64,000 nt of DNA, taken from NCBI RefSeq assembly GCF_020905345.1, contig NZ_JAJJMO010000001.1, positions 248,001 to 312,000 on the forward strand, in the 5' to 3' direction. Source of the DNA: Flavobacterium pisciphilum (GTDB taxonomy: Bacteria; Bacteroidota; Bacteroidia; Flavobacteriales; Flavobacteriaceae). How positions within the stretch are numbered: position 1 is the stretch's first letter; every line of letters begins with the position of its first letter. The notes below the pieces were generated by a model. That model did no database searches, was not told the DNA's origin, and saw nothing but the letters and a program-made list of their open reading frames with translations. The position numbers were made by a program, and so were the translations under genes. Below are positions 44,073 through 52,969 of this stretch, piece by piece.

Positions 44073-46082
44073 TTATAACACTTTATCAAACATTACTTTA
44101 ACGGTATCTCCATCATTAATGAGTTTTTCTAACCATATTTTATTCTTATCAGAAACTGTTATTTTTAGTTTTTTATTTACTCTTTTAACAATGATATCAA
44201 AGTCTTGACCAAATGCATTAATATGGCGTAAACTCATTTTTGGCCATGATAATGGAAGACGAGGAGTAAAATCAAAACTATTTAAACCTATTGGACGAAT
44301 ACCAAACAAGCCTTCAGTAAAAACTCTACAATACAAACCGCTTTCAGCCGAAAGATGGCGCTGATTCCCTTCTGGATATGCTTCTACTGGATAAGGCACG
44401 TGATCTCCCAATAAACGACGTGTAGAATAGTAATGCAAGAAATCAATTGCCTTTTCTGTTTCACCAGCAGCCAATACCCCTCTTAAAGCATATAAGGTTG
44501 ATCTATCCCAAAATGTTTTATCGCCAGAAAGACTGGCAAGACCATCTTGTGTCCATAATTTAGGAGAAAACAAAGCTGCGATAGTTCCCTCTTTTCTATT
44601 ATAAATCCCCATTGTTAATGGTGTACAAATCCAAGCGCGTAAAACATCATTTTCTTTATAATATTTATAAGTTTCAAACCCTTCTATTTTAGAACCAAAA
44701 TACCTTTCAATTGCTTGTTTTAGCTTTTTAGCTTGCTCTTTATAAACCGCTAATTGCGCTTTATTCTTTCCTAAAGTTTCTCCTAAATAAATAGCTGAAT
44801 TTAGGGCATCATAATACAATGATGATGTATTCAAGTTGGCTTTTCCAGCAGGAAAACGGCCTTCTAATTCATCAGAATCTGATGTAACAACGCCTTCCTG
44901 ATTTAGCTTTAAATTGCAATATTCAAGGCACCATTCTATTAGTGGCCATAATTGTTTCGCTTCCACACTACTGCCTTTTGCAAGAGCATAACGCCCTGCT
45001 CCATAAGCAATCATTGCTGCGTCTCCACGATCACCAGCACCATCCCAAATATCAATCCCTTCGGCAATAATAGAACTTGGCATTGGTTTGTACTCTTTAT
45101 TAATAAATCGTGCAAAATGAAGATAAGCATTTAGAGATGCCTTATTACCATAATCATAACCCAAAAAAGGAAAAAAGGGTCCAATATACTCTGCTTCATC
45201 ATTCGCCCAAATTGCTGCATAATAAGCCTCACCACCCGGACCATGCATTGGCCCTCCTTTGGTTTCAAAAATACTCTCAGCAGATCTCAATTTTGCAAAA
45301 GCAAATTCTGTATTCAATACTGTATCTGGTGTTTCTAATACCAACTTATTAGATAATTCCTGAACCAATTTAAGACGTTTTATTTTTTCACTTTCTACAT
45401 CTACTTCAGGTATTAATTCATTTGATTTACTAGCAAAATAAAAAACAGAAAAACTAATTATATCGTTTGGTTTTAGATTATAATACCCATCATTTAAAAC
45501 TTTAGATTGAATAGCATAACTTCCTTCTGTTCCTTTAATTGGATCTGTATAATAAATTATATTTGACTTTGGTATTTCTACTGAAAACTCTTTTGAAGAA
45601 CTGTTTTTGATGGTATACAATTCACAATAAGCTGCTAGTGTAGTGCTTGGGAAATATGTTCTAGTTAACTCCAGCATCTTACCTACTTTACTTTTGATCA
45701 ATACAGTTCCATTGAGAGTAATTGAAACTACTTTTTCATTCTCAATAGACTTATTATTAACGGTAACTAATTTTAAATGATCTTGTTCAAACCTACGAGT
45801 AAGACTTGCATGAGTATTGTTTGGGATTGTTCTTAGCATAGGCCAAACTAAACTTCGAGTTGCATGAAAAGAACTATCAGCAGAAACACCATATCTGATT
45901 ACACATGAAATTTTCTTTCCACTCATTTCGATATGATCATCATGCGGAATATTGTTGATATTCCATGAAATACCACTATCGTTATTTATTTGCCAACGAT
46001 TATTTTCTTGTGAAAAGGCTTTGCCTGAAATAAAGCAAAGCATACTAATCACTATTTGTTTCTTTATAAATGTCGTATCCAT
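44073..46082 (-). CDS. secreted six-hairpin glycosidase-like protein
   Basis: 669 residues. Signal peptide about 1-25 (ending KAFSQ). An N-terminal beta-sandwich (about 30-230) precedes an (alpha/alpha)6 domain (about 255-610) with the segments GGEAYYAAIWANDEAEYIGPFFPFLGY, IWDGAGDRGDAAMIAYGAGRYAL, DSDELEGRF and YYDALNSAIYLGETLG. The two-domain layout and the W-NDE motif resemble GH78/GH95-like clan members, but no specific GH family can be assigned from sequence alone. It lies 121 bases downstream of the alpha-galactosidase gene on the same strand, suggesting joint use on a galactose-containing glycan. Confidence 0.72.
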   Translation of the reverse strand: MDTTFIKKQIVISMLCFISGKAFSQENNRWQINNDSGISWNINNIPHDDHIEMSGKKISCVIRYGVSADSSFHATRSLVWPMLRTIPNNTHASLTRRFEQDHLKLVTVNNKSIENEKVVSITLNGTVLIKSKVGKMLELTRTYFPSTTLAAYCELYTIKNSSSKEFSVEIPKSNIIYYTDPIKGTEGSYAIQSKVLNDGYYNLKPNDIISFSVFYFASKSNELIPEVDVESEKIKRLKLVQELSNKLVLETPDTVLNTEFAFAKLRSAESIFETKGGPMHGPGGEAYYAAIWANDEAEYIGPFFPFLGYDYGNKASLNAYLHFARFINKEYKPMPSSIIAEGIDIWDGAGDRGDAAMIAYGAGRYALAKGSSVEAKQLWPLIEWCLEYCNLKLNQEGVVTSDSDELEGRFPAGKANLNTSSLYYDALNSAIYLGETLGKNKAQLAVYKEQAKKLKQAIERYFGSKIEGFETYKYYKENDVLRAWICTPLTMGIYNRKEGTIAALFSPKLWTQDGLASLSGDKTFWDRSTLYALRGVLAAGETEKAIDFLHYYSTRRLLGDHVPYPVEAYPEGNQRHLSAESGLYCRVFTEGLFGIRPIGLNSFDFTPRLPLSWPKMSLRHINAFGQDFDIIVKRVNKKLKITVSDKNKIWLEKLINDGDTVKVMFDKVL

Positions 46083-46203
46083 TAATTAGGGTAAGATTTA
46101 GAATTTTTTAATTGTTTTAAAATAAAACATAGACCAAAATACCAACCATATAAGTGTATTTCAAACTTGTCCTTTCTTAAATAGCTGATATGGTTTAAAC
46201 AAT

Positions 46204-47421
46204 TTATGCTTTGCTTAATCGATACATCAATACACCATGAGGTTCTATGGTTTCTTTTAGTGTTTTTGCCGTTGTACCAGTTTGTTTTTTACGCCAAACA
46301 TCAAATAAGTTATATACACTCTTATTATCTAGAGTGTGTTTAAAAACGGTATCAACAATATTTTCTTTATTCCAATCGAAATTAATAGACTTTGATTCGG
46401 TTTTACGGTTTATAAAACAAATTGCCCAATCTCCATTCTTAAGTGGCTTACACCACACTTGCAATCCATCCTTATCAAGGTATCGAAATCCTTGTATTCC
46501 TAGTGGATCTTGATCAACATCAAGTACCTCTTTATTAGTAAGGATTTCTAAAGTTTGTTTTGACATCTTTCGAATATCATTCCCTGCAATTAATGGCGCA
46601 GCCATCATGCTCCAAAGAGAAAAATGCGCTTTATCTTCATTATAGGTCATACCATTACCCACTTCAAGCATATCTGGATCATTCCAATGCCCAGGACCTG
46701 AATATTTACGAAGATTAGACTGCAAATCTGCAATATGCATCACACTAAGAGAATTCCAAGTTCCTTCATCATGTACCGAATCAAAAATTTGGTAGATATC
46801 TTCGGTAGTACGCCATAATTGTCCAACTCCTTCACCCCATTCCCAAGGTTTGTTTACTCCCCATTCACATATACTAAACACAATTGGTCTTCCCGTTTTC
46901 TTAAGAGCATTACTCATAGTTGTATACGCTTCTTTGGCATTAATTCCTGTAGCATAACACCAATCGTATTTTAGAAAATCAACATCCCAAGCAGCATAAT
47001 TTCTTGCATCTTGATATTCATATCCACGTGTTCCTGGGTATTTTTGACAGGTTAGAGTTCCGGCACAATTATACATCCCAAATTTTAACCCTTTAGAATG
47101 AACATAATCTGCAACTGCTTTTATACCACGAGGAAACTTTTTTGGATCAGGCACTAAATTGCCTTGATTGTCTCTTTCCATTGCCATCCATCCATCATCA
47201 AGTACTAAATAAATATAACCCGCATCTTTCATCCCAGATGAAACTAAAATATCTGCCGTTTCCATCACCATTTTTTCGTTTATATCAGTATGAAAAGTAT
47301 TCCAGCTATTCCATCCCATAGGAGGTGTTAACACTAAACTATCAAGTTTCTGTGCATTAAGTTGCATACAAAAAGCAGCAACACTCATTAAGAACCAATT
47401 CTTTACTTTTAAATATTTCAT
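46204..47421 (-). CDS. GH27-type alpha-galactosidase, exported
   Basis: 405 residues. Signal peptide about 1-23 (ending QLNAQ). The TIM-barrel GH27 signature TPPMGWNSWNTFHTDIN starts at 32; YIYLVLDDGWMA and GMYNCAGTLTCQKYPGTRGYE follow. The nucleophile is Asp153 in FLKYDWC and the acid/base is an Asp in HWNDPDMLEVGNG (248 or 250). The C-terminal beta domain ends in GVLMYRLSKA. It cleaves terminal alpha-1,3/1,4/1,6-galactose (alpha-N-acetylgalactosamine or beta-L-arabinopyranose are rarer GH27 options). There is no SusC/SusD beside it, so it is an isolated two-gene glycosidase unit with the downstream six-hairpin gene. Confidence 0.92.
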   Translation of the reverse strand: MKYLKVKNWFLMSVAAFCMQLNAQKLDSLVLTPPMGWNSWNTFHTDINEKMVMETADILVSSGMKDAGYIYLVLDDGWMAMERDNQGNLVPDPKKFPRGIKAVADYVHSKGLKFGMYNCAGTLTCQKYPGTRGYEYQDARNYAAWDVDFLKYDWCYATGINAKEAYTTMSNALKKTGRPIVFSICEWGVNKPWEWGEGVGQLWRTTEDIYQIFDSVHDEGTWNSLSVMHIADLQSNLRKYSGPGHWNDPDMLEVGNGMTYNEDKAHFSLWSMMAAPLIAGNDIRKMSKQTLEILTNKEVLDVDQDPLGIQGFRYLDKDGLQVWCKPLKNGDWAICFINRKTESKSINFDWNKENIVDTVFKHTLDNKSVYNLFDVWRKKQTGTTAKTLKETIEPHGVLMYRLSKA

Positions 47422-47564
47422 TTTAAGTTTATTTGCAGAATTATATTATTTTTTTTCAGCAAACCTACAAGCAATCCAGAATTGAACCCTATAGTATATT
47501 AGCTTTAAATTATACTATTTTATCTGATTGATAATAGAAAAGAAATGAGGCAAGACATAAAAAC

Positions 47565-47596
47565 AAAAAAGCTCCAGATACCTCTGAAGCTTTTAA
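47565..47596. terminator. shared-family hairpin terminator, copy 2
   Basis: AAAAAAGCTCCAGA / TCTGAAGCTTTTA. It lies about 85 bases past the Lrp gene stop codon (minus strand), in the spacer before the glycosidase genes. Confidence 0.75.
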
Positions 47597-47681
47597 TATA
47601 TTTGGCTTTAATCTAATAGCTAACAACAGCCAGACTATTAAAGTCAATACCTGATTTAAACTTTTAGTCGTATAAAAGAGC

Positions 47682-48143
47682 TTAAAAATGTAAAGCTGTT
47701 GATTGTTTAATATAACTCATAACAAATGAGCTTTGTACCTTACTTATATTAGGGATTATAGAAAGTTTTTTTACTATAAAATCATTAAATGCTTCAGGGT
47801 CTTTCACAACCACTTTTAGGACATAATCAAAAATTCCTCCTGTTACATATCCTTCGACAACTTCATCTAATTCGGCTACTTGTTTCGAAAACTCTTCTAC
47901 AAATTCAAGTCGCTGACTAATTAACGAAACATTGATAATTACTGTAAAGTTAAGTCCCACTTTTTTAGGATTAATAATAGCTACATATTCATCAATATAC
48001 CCCTCATTTTCTAACTTTTTTATTCTGTCATAAACAGACGTTCTTGACATATTTAGTTTTTCAGTAAGATCAGTAATATCAAATCTAGAATTTTTCTGAA
48101 GGATTCTTAGTAACTCAATTTCCTGTTTGCTTAATTCTTCCAT
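47682..48143 (-). CDS. Lrp/AsnC-family transcriptional regulator
   Basis: 153 residues. The N-terminal winged helix (about 1-60) has LSKQEIELLRILQKNSRFDITDLTEKLNMSRTSVYDRIKKLENEGYIDEYVAIINP. The C-terminal RAM/ACT-like ligand domain has VVEGYVTGGIFDYVLKVVVKDPEAFNDFI and ends in SFVMSYIKQ. Such regulators sense amino acids and usually control transport or metabolism. It is divergent from an EamA-family exporter, and a 13-bp palindrome lies between them, so it likely controls that exporter. Confidence 0.92.
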   Translation of the reverse strand: MEELSKQEIELLRILQKNSRFDITDLTEKLNMSRTSVYDRIKKLENEGYIDEYVAIINPKKVGLNFTVIINVSLISQRLEFVEEFSKQVAELDEVVEGYVTGGIFDYVLKVVVKDPEAFNDFIVKKLSIIPNISKVQSSFVMSYIKQSTALHF

Positions 48144-48247
48144 TGGATTTTTTCCAGTTTAATTATGAGAAATAAAACAAATTTAGAACAAAAAACGAAC
48201 AAACGTCACTTATAAAGAATTAAATACGAATTTAACTTATCAAACAT

Positions 48248-48260
48248 ACACATAATGTGT
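48248..48260. promoter_or_regulatory. 13-bp palindrome upstream of the exporter promoter
   Basis: ACACATAATGTGT, a perfect palindrome around a central A, located eight bases before the -7 element of the EamA gene. Candidate site for the divergent Lrp-type regulator. Confidence 0.45.
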
Positions 48261-48267
48261 TATTTAA

Positions 48268-48275
48268 TACATTTG
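48268..48275 (+). promoter_or_regulatory. -7 element of the EamA exporter gene
   Basis: TACATTTG, exact TAnnTTTG, 32 bases before the ATG. Confidence 0.55.
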
Positions 48276-48307
48276 TCAGGACAAAATAAAATTGTCGTAA
48301 AAACAAA

Positions 48308-49210
48308 ATGAATAAATATATAATAATAGTTGCCTTGGGAGCATTAAGCTTTGGAATGCTTTCCTCATTTGCAAAAATTGCATACGGACAAGGATATTCT
48401 CCAGGCGAGATTACTTTTGTACAGGCATTACTAGGTACATTGATTTTATGGTCTATTACAATTTTCAGAAATTTAAAAAAGGGATTATATAAATTATCCA
48501 TTAATTGGAAAATACTTTTCGCTGGTACTACAATGGGGGCTTCAGCCTATACTTATTATCTTTCTGTATCCTATATTCCAGCTTCACTAGCTATTGTTTT
48601 ATTAATGCAGATTACATGGATTAGTATTCTCGTTGAGTGGTTATTTTTCAAAAAGAAACCGAATTCAATAGAAATCGTATCCGCACTTTTTATAATTTTA
48701 GGTACCGTTTTAGCAGGAAATCTTTTAGATCTAAATGGTAATACTATTTCTTTTAAGGGAGTTTTCCTAAGTTTGTTGGCAGCGTTACTTTATACGCTTT
48801 ATGTTGTTTTTACCAGTAAACTAGGTAAAGAAACACCAATGTTTGAAAAGAGTGCCTTAATGACAAGCGGATCAGCAATCATTATATTTTTAATTAATAT
48901 TCAATCTATTACAACAAGCACTCATATTGATGCAGGCTTGTTTCAATGGGGTATCTTTTTGGCTATTTTTGGAACTGTGATTCCGCCTATTTGTTTTACT
49001 GTTGGTATGCCAAAAATCGGAGCTGGATTGAGCTCTGTATTATTAACATTAGAATTACCAGCAGCAGTGTTTTGTGCGCACATTATTCTAGGAGAGAAAA
49101 TTACTTTTTTACAGATAACAGGTATTGCAATAATGCTAAGTGCAATTATCTATCTTAATTTGGCTAAAGCGAAAAAAAAGAAACAAGCAACAAGTAGTTT
49201 AATCGCATAA
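48308..49210 (+). CDS. EamA-family (DMT) exporter
   Basis: 300 residues with ten membrane helices in two EamA repeats (about 1-140 and 150-290). Typical segments are ALGALSFGMLSSFAKIAYGQGYSPGEITFVQALLG and the second-repeat start GVFLSLLAALLYTLYVVFTSKLGKE. It ends in a basic KKKKQ tail. The DMT superfamily exports amino acids and other metabolites (RhaT/YdcZ-like). Control by the divergent Lrp regulator fits amino-acid export. It heads a likely run with the alpha/beta hydrolase 25 bases downstream. Confidence 0.9.
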   Translation: MNKYIIIVALGALSFGMLSSFAKIAYGQGYSPGEITFVQALLGTLILWSITIFRNLKKGLYKLSINWKILFAGTTMGASAYTYYLSVSYIPASLAIVLLMQITWISILVEWLFFKKKPNSIEIVSALFIILGTVLAGNLLDLNGNTISFKGVFLSLLAALLYTLYVVFTSKLGKETPMFEKSALMTSGSAIIIFLINIQSITTSTHIDAGLFQWGIFLAIFGTVIPPICFTVGMPKIGAGLSSVLLTLELPAAVFCAHIILGEKITFLQITGIAIMLSAIIYLNLAKAKKKKQATSSLIA

Positions 49211-49235
49211 TTAAATCAAAAGATCTAAACATAAT

Positions 49236-49997
49236 ATGTTACTAAGTATAAACGGAAAGAATCTCTATGCTGAATATAAAAATGATCTAAAAAATCATCC
49301 TACCCTTATTTTTCTACATGACTCTTTAGGATGTACTGAACTTTGGAGGGATTTTCCTGAAAAAATTGCTAAAGCAGTTCAATGCAATTTATTAGTTTAT
49401 GATCGTTTAGGTTACGGAAAATCTGAATCTATGCCTACAGCTAATAGATCAGTAAATTATCTTGAACAAGAAGCTGACATATTGAATGATTTACTAGAAA
49501 ATTTAGAAATTAATAACGCTATTTTGTTTGGGCACAGTGATGGTGGATCTATAGCCTTAATTGCAGCTAGTAAATACCCAAATCGGATTAAAGCGATAGT
49601 ATGTGAAGCAGCCCATATTTTTGTGGAAGATGTGACCTTAGAAGGGATTCATAAAGCTATTGAGGCTTACGCTACCACTAATCTTCCTCAAAGATTACAA
49701 AAATATCATGGAGATAAAACAGAAATGATTTTTAATGCGTGGACTAAAACATGGATTAGGGATGATTTCAGAACTTGGAACATCGAATATTTATTACCTA
49801 AAATTTGTTGTCCCCTTTTGTTTATTCAAGGAGAAAATGATGAATACGGCTCATTAGAACAAGTAAGCAAAACTATAGATTTAGTAAGTGGAAAATCTGA
49901 AAAATATATTATCCCGAATGTTTCCCATACCCCACATAAAGAAGTTCCAGAAATGGTAATCAACAAGACTATTGAATTTATCAAAATGTGTTTATAA
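49236..49997 (+). CDS. alpha/beta hydrolase
   Basis: 253 residues, cytoplasmic. The oxyanion region is HDSLGCTELWRDFPE, the nucleophile elbow GHSDGGSIALIAASKYPNRIKA holds the catalytic Ser, and the acid-to-His segment is LFIQGENDEYGSLEQVSKT ... NVSHTPHKE. The fold fits the broad hydrolase group that includes BioH-, proline iminopeptidase- and lactonase-like enzymes; the substrate cannot be assigned. It is probably cotranscribed with the EamA exporter, so it may act on the same exported metabolite or a precursor. Confidence 0.87.
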   Translation: MLLSINGKNLYAEYKNDLKNHPTLIFLHDSLGCTELWRDFPEKIAKAVQCNLLVYDRLGYGKSESMPTANRSVNYLEQEADILNDLLENLEINNAILFGHSDGGSIALIAASKYPNRIKAIVCEAAHIFVEDVTLEGIHKAIEAYATTNLPQRLQKYHGDKTEMIFNAWTKTWIRDDFRTWNIEYLLPKICCPLLFIQGENDEYGSLEQVSKTIDLVSGKSEKYIIPNVSHTPHKEVPEMVINKTIEFIKMCL

Positions 49998-50063
49998 CAC
50001 TCCTATTTCACTATTAAGATATCCAACAGAGTCATACAACACTAATTTAATCAAGAAAACAAG

Positions 50064-50507
50064 ATGGACTTTACCGAGTTTTTTGAAAAAGTAACAGAGA
50101 TTAAAAGCAAACAACCTATATGGTTTGGTTTAGAATCTGATGCTATTGCTACTGACGAAGAAATAAATCATGCTGAAATGAGCCTTTCTGTATTATTCCC
50201 AAATGAATACAAACAGTTCGTTAAAACTTTTGGAGGTGGTTATTTTGCATTTACTACTGTTTATTCTGTTGACCAAAATAGTGAATGGGACATCATTTTA
50301 AAAAATAAAAATTGTGAATTAATAAAGTCACATAACTTTCTTGCTTTTTCTGATAATCACTCAGGAGATTATTATGGCTTTAAGACTAGCTTTGGACTAT
50401 GTGATTCTAAAATTTATTTTTATGATCATGAAACACAACAAATAAAAAAAACCGATTTTAAAAATATCTTTGAGTTTATATTAAAAATTGGTCTTCAAGC
50501 AAATTAA
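50064..50507 (+). CDS. SMI1/KNR4-family protein
   Basis: 147 residues of the SUKH/SMI1-KNR4 fold. Recognised by WFGLESDAIATDEEINHAEMSLSVLFPNEYKQFVKTFGGGYF and LAFSDNHSGDYYGFKTSFG. In bacteria SUKH proteins are often immunity proteins against polymorphic toxins but also occur alone. No toxin gene adjoins it here; the nearest secretion cluster is 4.4 kb downstream. Immunity is therefore only a family-based possibility. Confidence 0.78.
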   Translation: MDFTEFFEKVTEIKSKQPIWFGLESDAIATDEEINHAEMSLSVLFPNEYKQFVKTFGGGYFAFTTVYSVDQNSEWDIILKNKNCELIKSHNFLAFSDNHSGDYYGFKTSFGLCDSKIYFYDHETQQIKKTDFKNIFEFILKIGLQAN

Positions 50508-50559
50508 ACACCAAAACTATTCATTATTTCCCTACTCAAAAGTATACAGATAGATTCAT

Positions 50560-50593
50560 AAAAAAAGCTTCAGAGAAATCTGAAGCTTTTTTG
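50560..50593. terminator. shared-family hairpin terminator, copy 3
   Basis: AAAAAAGCTTCAGA / TCTGAAGCTTTTTT with a four-base centre, between the convergent SMI1 and Ppx-like genes; it has the strongest T-run of the series. Confidence 0.8.
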
Positions 50594-50641
50594 TTATTCT
50601 AATACTATATTAAAGCCATTTTATGAATGACATAAGAATAC

Positions 50642-51739
50642 TTAAAAGTTAGTATTTATCTTTTTAGAACGGTCAGCAATGTATGAGATAAGCCAAGCTA
50701 TTGGTCCTTCTTTTACAAAGTATATTTTCTTTTTCTCTAAGTTTGGAATACCCTCTACAAAAGTTAATAATATGTTGTTTGCAGAAATTAAGTATTTTTG
50801 ATCGTATATATTCAAAACTCTAGCTGCTTCTTTATCCGTTTTAGAAAGATTGCTATACTTGTTGAAGTTATTCTTCAAGACTGCATCATAGTTCATAATA
50901 TCTTCTAAATTAAAAGGAACATAATGATCTTTAGTGTATTCATTAAAGTATAGAGTTGTAAACGCCCAAACAGCACCTCCAGATAGATAAATCTTTTCTT
51001 TCTTTAATAAAAGAGGATTTGAGTCTAACATTTCTTTCACCTTCTTACGTAGAACAGGGTTATAATCAAAAGATTTCTCTTGATAAACCGTCATATTACT
51101 AGCTTCTTTTTGATTTACTACAGTTTTTTTCACTGCATCAGTAAGTGTCATTGTACCGAAATCAAGCTCCAAAGGCATAAACTCTAATCTATTATCCCCA
51201 ATTTCATCTATGTATCCACCTTTAGTATTTGCAGCACCTATATCAAGCAATATAGCATTAGGATAATCAACTGGCGGTATAGACCCCTTAACTAATATTC
51301 TAGTTTCTTCGTTGATATTGATAACGTCAAGATCTTTGTTAGCTAGAGAAGCAATTCTACTTTTTAAAACATTAAGATTGCGAGCAGATGCAAAAACTGA
51401 AGAAGCAACTAAAAAAATATTATCTTCACTAATATTGTATTTCACTCTAATTTGTGACAAATGATTATAAACAATGCTACTAGCTTTGTTTATGTCTTCC
51501 TGAGTAAGCTCGCCATAAGCAGTAATGTTTTTGGCAAAACTAAGTCCCTCTTCGGCTACGTAGTGAACAATTTTATAATCAGCTTTCTTTATGTTATTCA
51601 CCTCTACAACGGTAACTTTTATTGTTCGACGCCCGATTTCAATTCCGGCATAAACGTTTTTTTGAGAAAATGAATTAATGGAAAAAAATAAATTTAAAAA
51701 AATTAAAATTAAAATTTGGGATTTGTTTTTTTTAAGCAT
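50642..51739 (-). CDS. exported Ppx/GppA-like ASKHA-fold protein
   Basis: 365 residues. Residues 1-25 form a signal peptide (IFLNLFFSINSFSQK). The ASKHA fold of the exopolyphosphatase/guanosine pentaphosphatase group is suggested by YAGIEIGRRTIKVTVVEV (phosphate-1-like; the usual Asp is replaced by Glu), AILLDIGAANTKGGYI (phosphate-2-like DIGxxxT) and YLSGGAVWAFTTLYF (adenosine-like). Cytoplasmic Ppx/GppA enzymes lack signal peptides, so the predicted export is unusual. Whether it is an active phosphatase or a binding protein is unknown. Single gene with a distant terminator on the opposite side. Confidence 0.7.
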   Translation of the reverse strand: MLKKNKSQILILIFLNLFFSINSFSQKNVYAGIEIGRRTIKVTVVEVNNIKKADYKIVHYVAEEGLSFAKNITAYGELTQEDINKASSIVYNHLSQIRVKYNISEDNIFLVASSVFASARNLNVLKSRIASLANKDLDVININEETRILVKGSIPPVDYPNAILLDIGAANTKGGYIDEIGDNRLEFMPLELDFGTMTLTDAVKKTVVNQKEASNMTVYQEKSFDYNPVLRKKVKEMLDSNPLLLKKEKIYLSGGAVWAFTTLYFNEYTKDHYVPFNLEDIMNYDAVLKNNFNKYSNLSKTDKEAARVLNIYDQKYLISANNILLTFVEGIPNLEKKKIYFVKEGPIAWLISYIADRSKKINTNF

Positions 51740-52408
51740 TGGGTTTAGTTACAGTTATAATTTAATTTGGAGTAAAATTTTTAATGTGTGTGTTTAATAA
51801 AAAGTTTGTGTTACGTTTTTTAAATATCAAAATTAAAGTACTATTGAAGTAGACTCTTCAGAAGTAATCTATTGTCATTTTATATTATCTATAAAGTAAA
51901 AAAAGCTTCATGATGATTAATGTATAAATGACTAAATAAAAGAATAATTGGCTATCATATCTAAAATGTGACGAAGCAAAAACTGTTAAATAAAACACCA
52001 CAAATTTATAAAAACATTTACTAATTCAAACTCAGTTATTAAGAAAATATGGTATTAAATTATCAGTGTAGCAATGTTAAGTTAATGATACACTATTTTA
52101 TTTTCCTAACACATTGAGTAAGAATAACAATCAAAAATATTTTAATATCGAACAAGCAATAATAGTTCTATTCTCCAAATTTTTCATATCAAAAATTATA
52201 GGGATATCTCTGTTTTTTATGCAATTTTTCTATTTAATCGAAATTGTAATCCTTTAAAAGCTCCTAATTTTATATATTCTATGAATTATTTTGACTTACA
52301 AGATTAGAGTCACCTATGAAGACATTTGCTTTTCTGAAAGAAAAACAAACTAAGGTTAATTTAGTCCATAAAAAAAAGCTTCAGAAAAAATCTGAAGCTT
52401 TTAAGTTG
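51740..52408. other. gene-free AT-rich spacer, about 670 bases
   Basis: Leader of the Ppx-like gene at its left end, with a minus-strand -7 element TAATTTTG at 51835-51828. It contains a half-copy of the shared hairpin (AAAAAAAGCTTCATGA at 51899-51914). Nothing coding is seen. The right end holds the terminator of tRNA-Glu. Confidence 0.5.
52372..52404 (-). terminator. shared-family hairpin terminator, copy 4 (after tRNA-Glu)
   Basis: AAAAAGCTTCAGA / TCTGAAGCTTTT with a five-A centre, immediately 3' of the tRNA gene on the minus strand. Confidence 0.8.
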
Positions 52409-52480
52409 TAGCCCGTAGCGGAATCGAACCGCTCTTACATGGATGAAAACCATGCGTCCTAACCGATAGACGAACGGGCC
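52409..52480 (-). tRNA. tRNA-Glu (anticodon UUC)
   Basis: The minus strand folds as a cloverleaf: acceptor GGCCCGT/ACGGGCT (first pair G-U), D-arm with GGTTAGGAC, anticodon stem CATGG/CCATG with loop TTTTCAT giving anticodon TTC, and T-arm GCGGTTCGATTCCGC. The CCA end is not encoded. A hairpin terminator follows directly. It is a single tRNA with no other tRNA beside it. Confidence 0.95.
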
Positions 52481-52969
52481 TGCTTTGTTGTTGCGGGTGC
52501 AAAAGTGCAACTATTTTTCAGATGTACAATGCGATTTTTAAAAAAAGTTTTTTCAGTTATTCTAAAAAAATCCCAATTAGAAACAATCAATCACAAACAA
52601 ACCGAATTGATAAAAATGTATTTATTTGATTAATAATAATTTGTTTTCCGTAAACTAAAAAACAGAAAGAGATTTTTATTTATTTCAACTAAGAAAAATA
52701 TTTTCAATAAAATTGACAAAACTTCATTTTAAAAGAATATTCTTACCATTTATTAACTCTAAAAAATATTTATTTTATAATTTCACTGCAAACATCCCCC
52801 CTATTTCTACCTTATACAGCAATAAATATTTTTACAAAAGTCAATGGAAACAAAAAAAGCTCCAGATTTCTCTGAAGCTTTTATCGTAGTGGTGGAAACC
52901 ATTAAAAAAATCTAATCCATTTCATTAAAGATTATCTCGAGACAATACTATTTGGATCTTAATGTTTTG
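52481..52969. other. gene-free AT-rich spacer, about 490 bases
   Basis: It lies between tRNA-Glu and the beta-propeller gene. It holds the tRNA leader and the copy-5 hairpin at 52852-52882. No coding region is seen. Confidence 0.5.
52852..52883. terminator. shared-family hairpin terminator, copy 5
   Basis: AAAAAAAGCTCCAGA / TCTGAAGCTTTT, about 90 bases past the stop of the beta-propeller gene on the minus strand. Confidence 0.75.

Noticed and set aside
48232..48501. Minus-strand frame across the Lrp-EamA intergenic region
   Set aside because: It is the antisense of the EamA N-terminus and promoter, with no independent coding signal.
50064..50507. SMI1/KNR4 gene as immunity for the secretion cluster
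   Set aside because: It is 4.4 kb away, behind its own terminator and in a run with an exporter and hydrolase; no toxin gene is adjacent.
52880..52915. A second tRNA-like scrap after hairpin copy 5
   Set aside because: The sequence GTAGTGGTGGAAACC has no matching T-arm or acceptor pairing.
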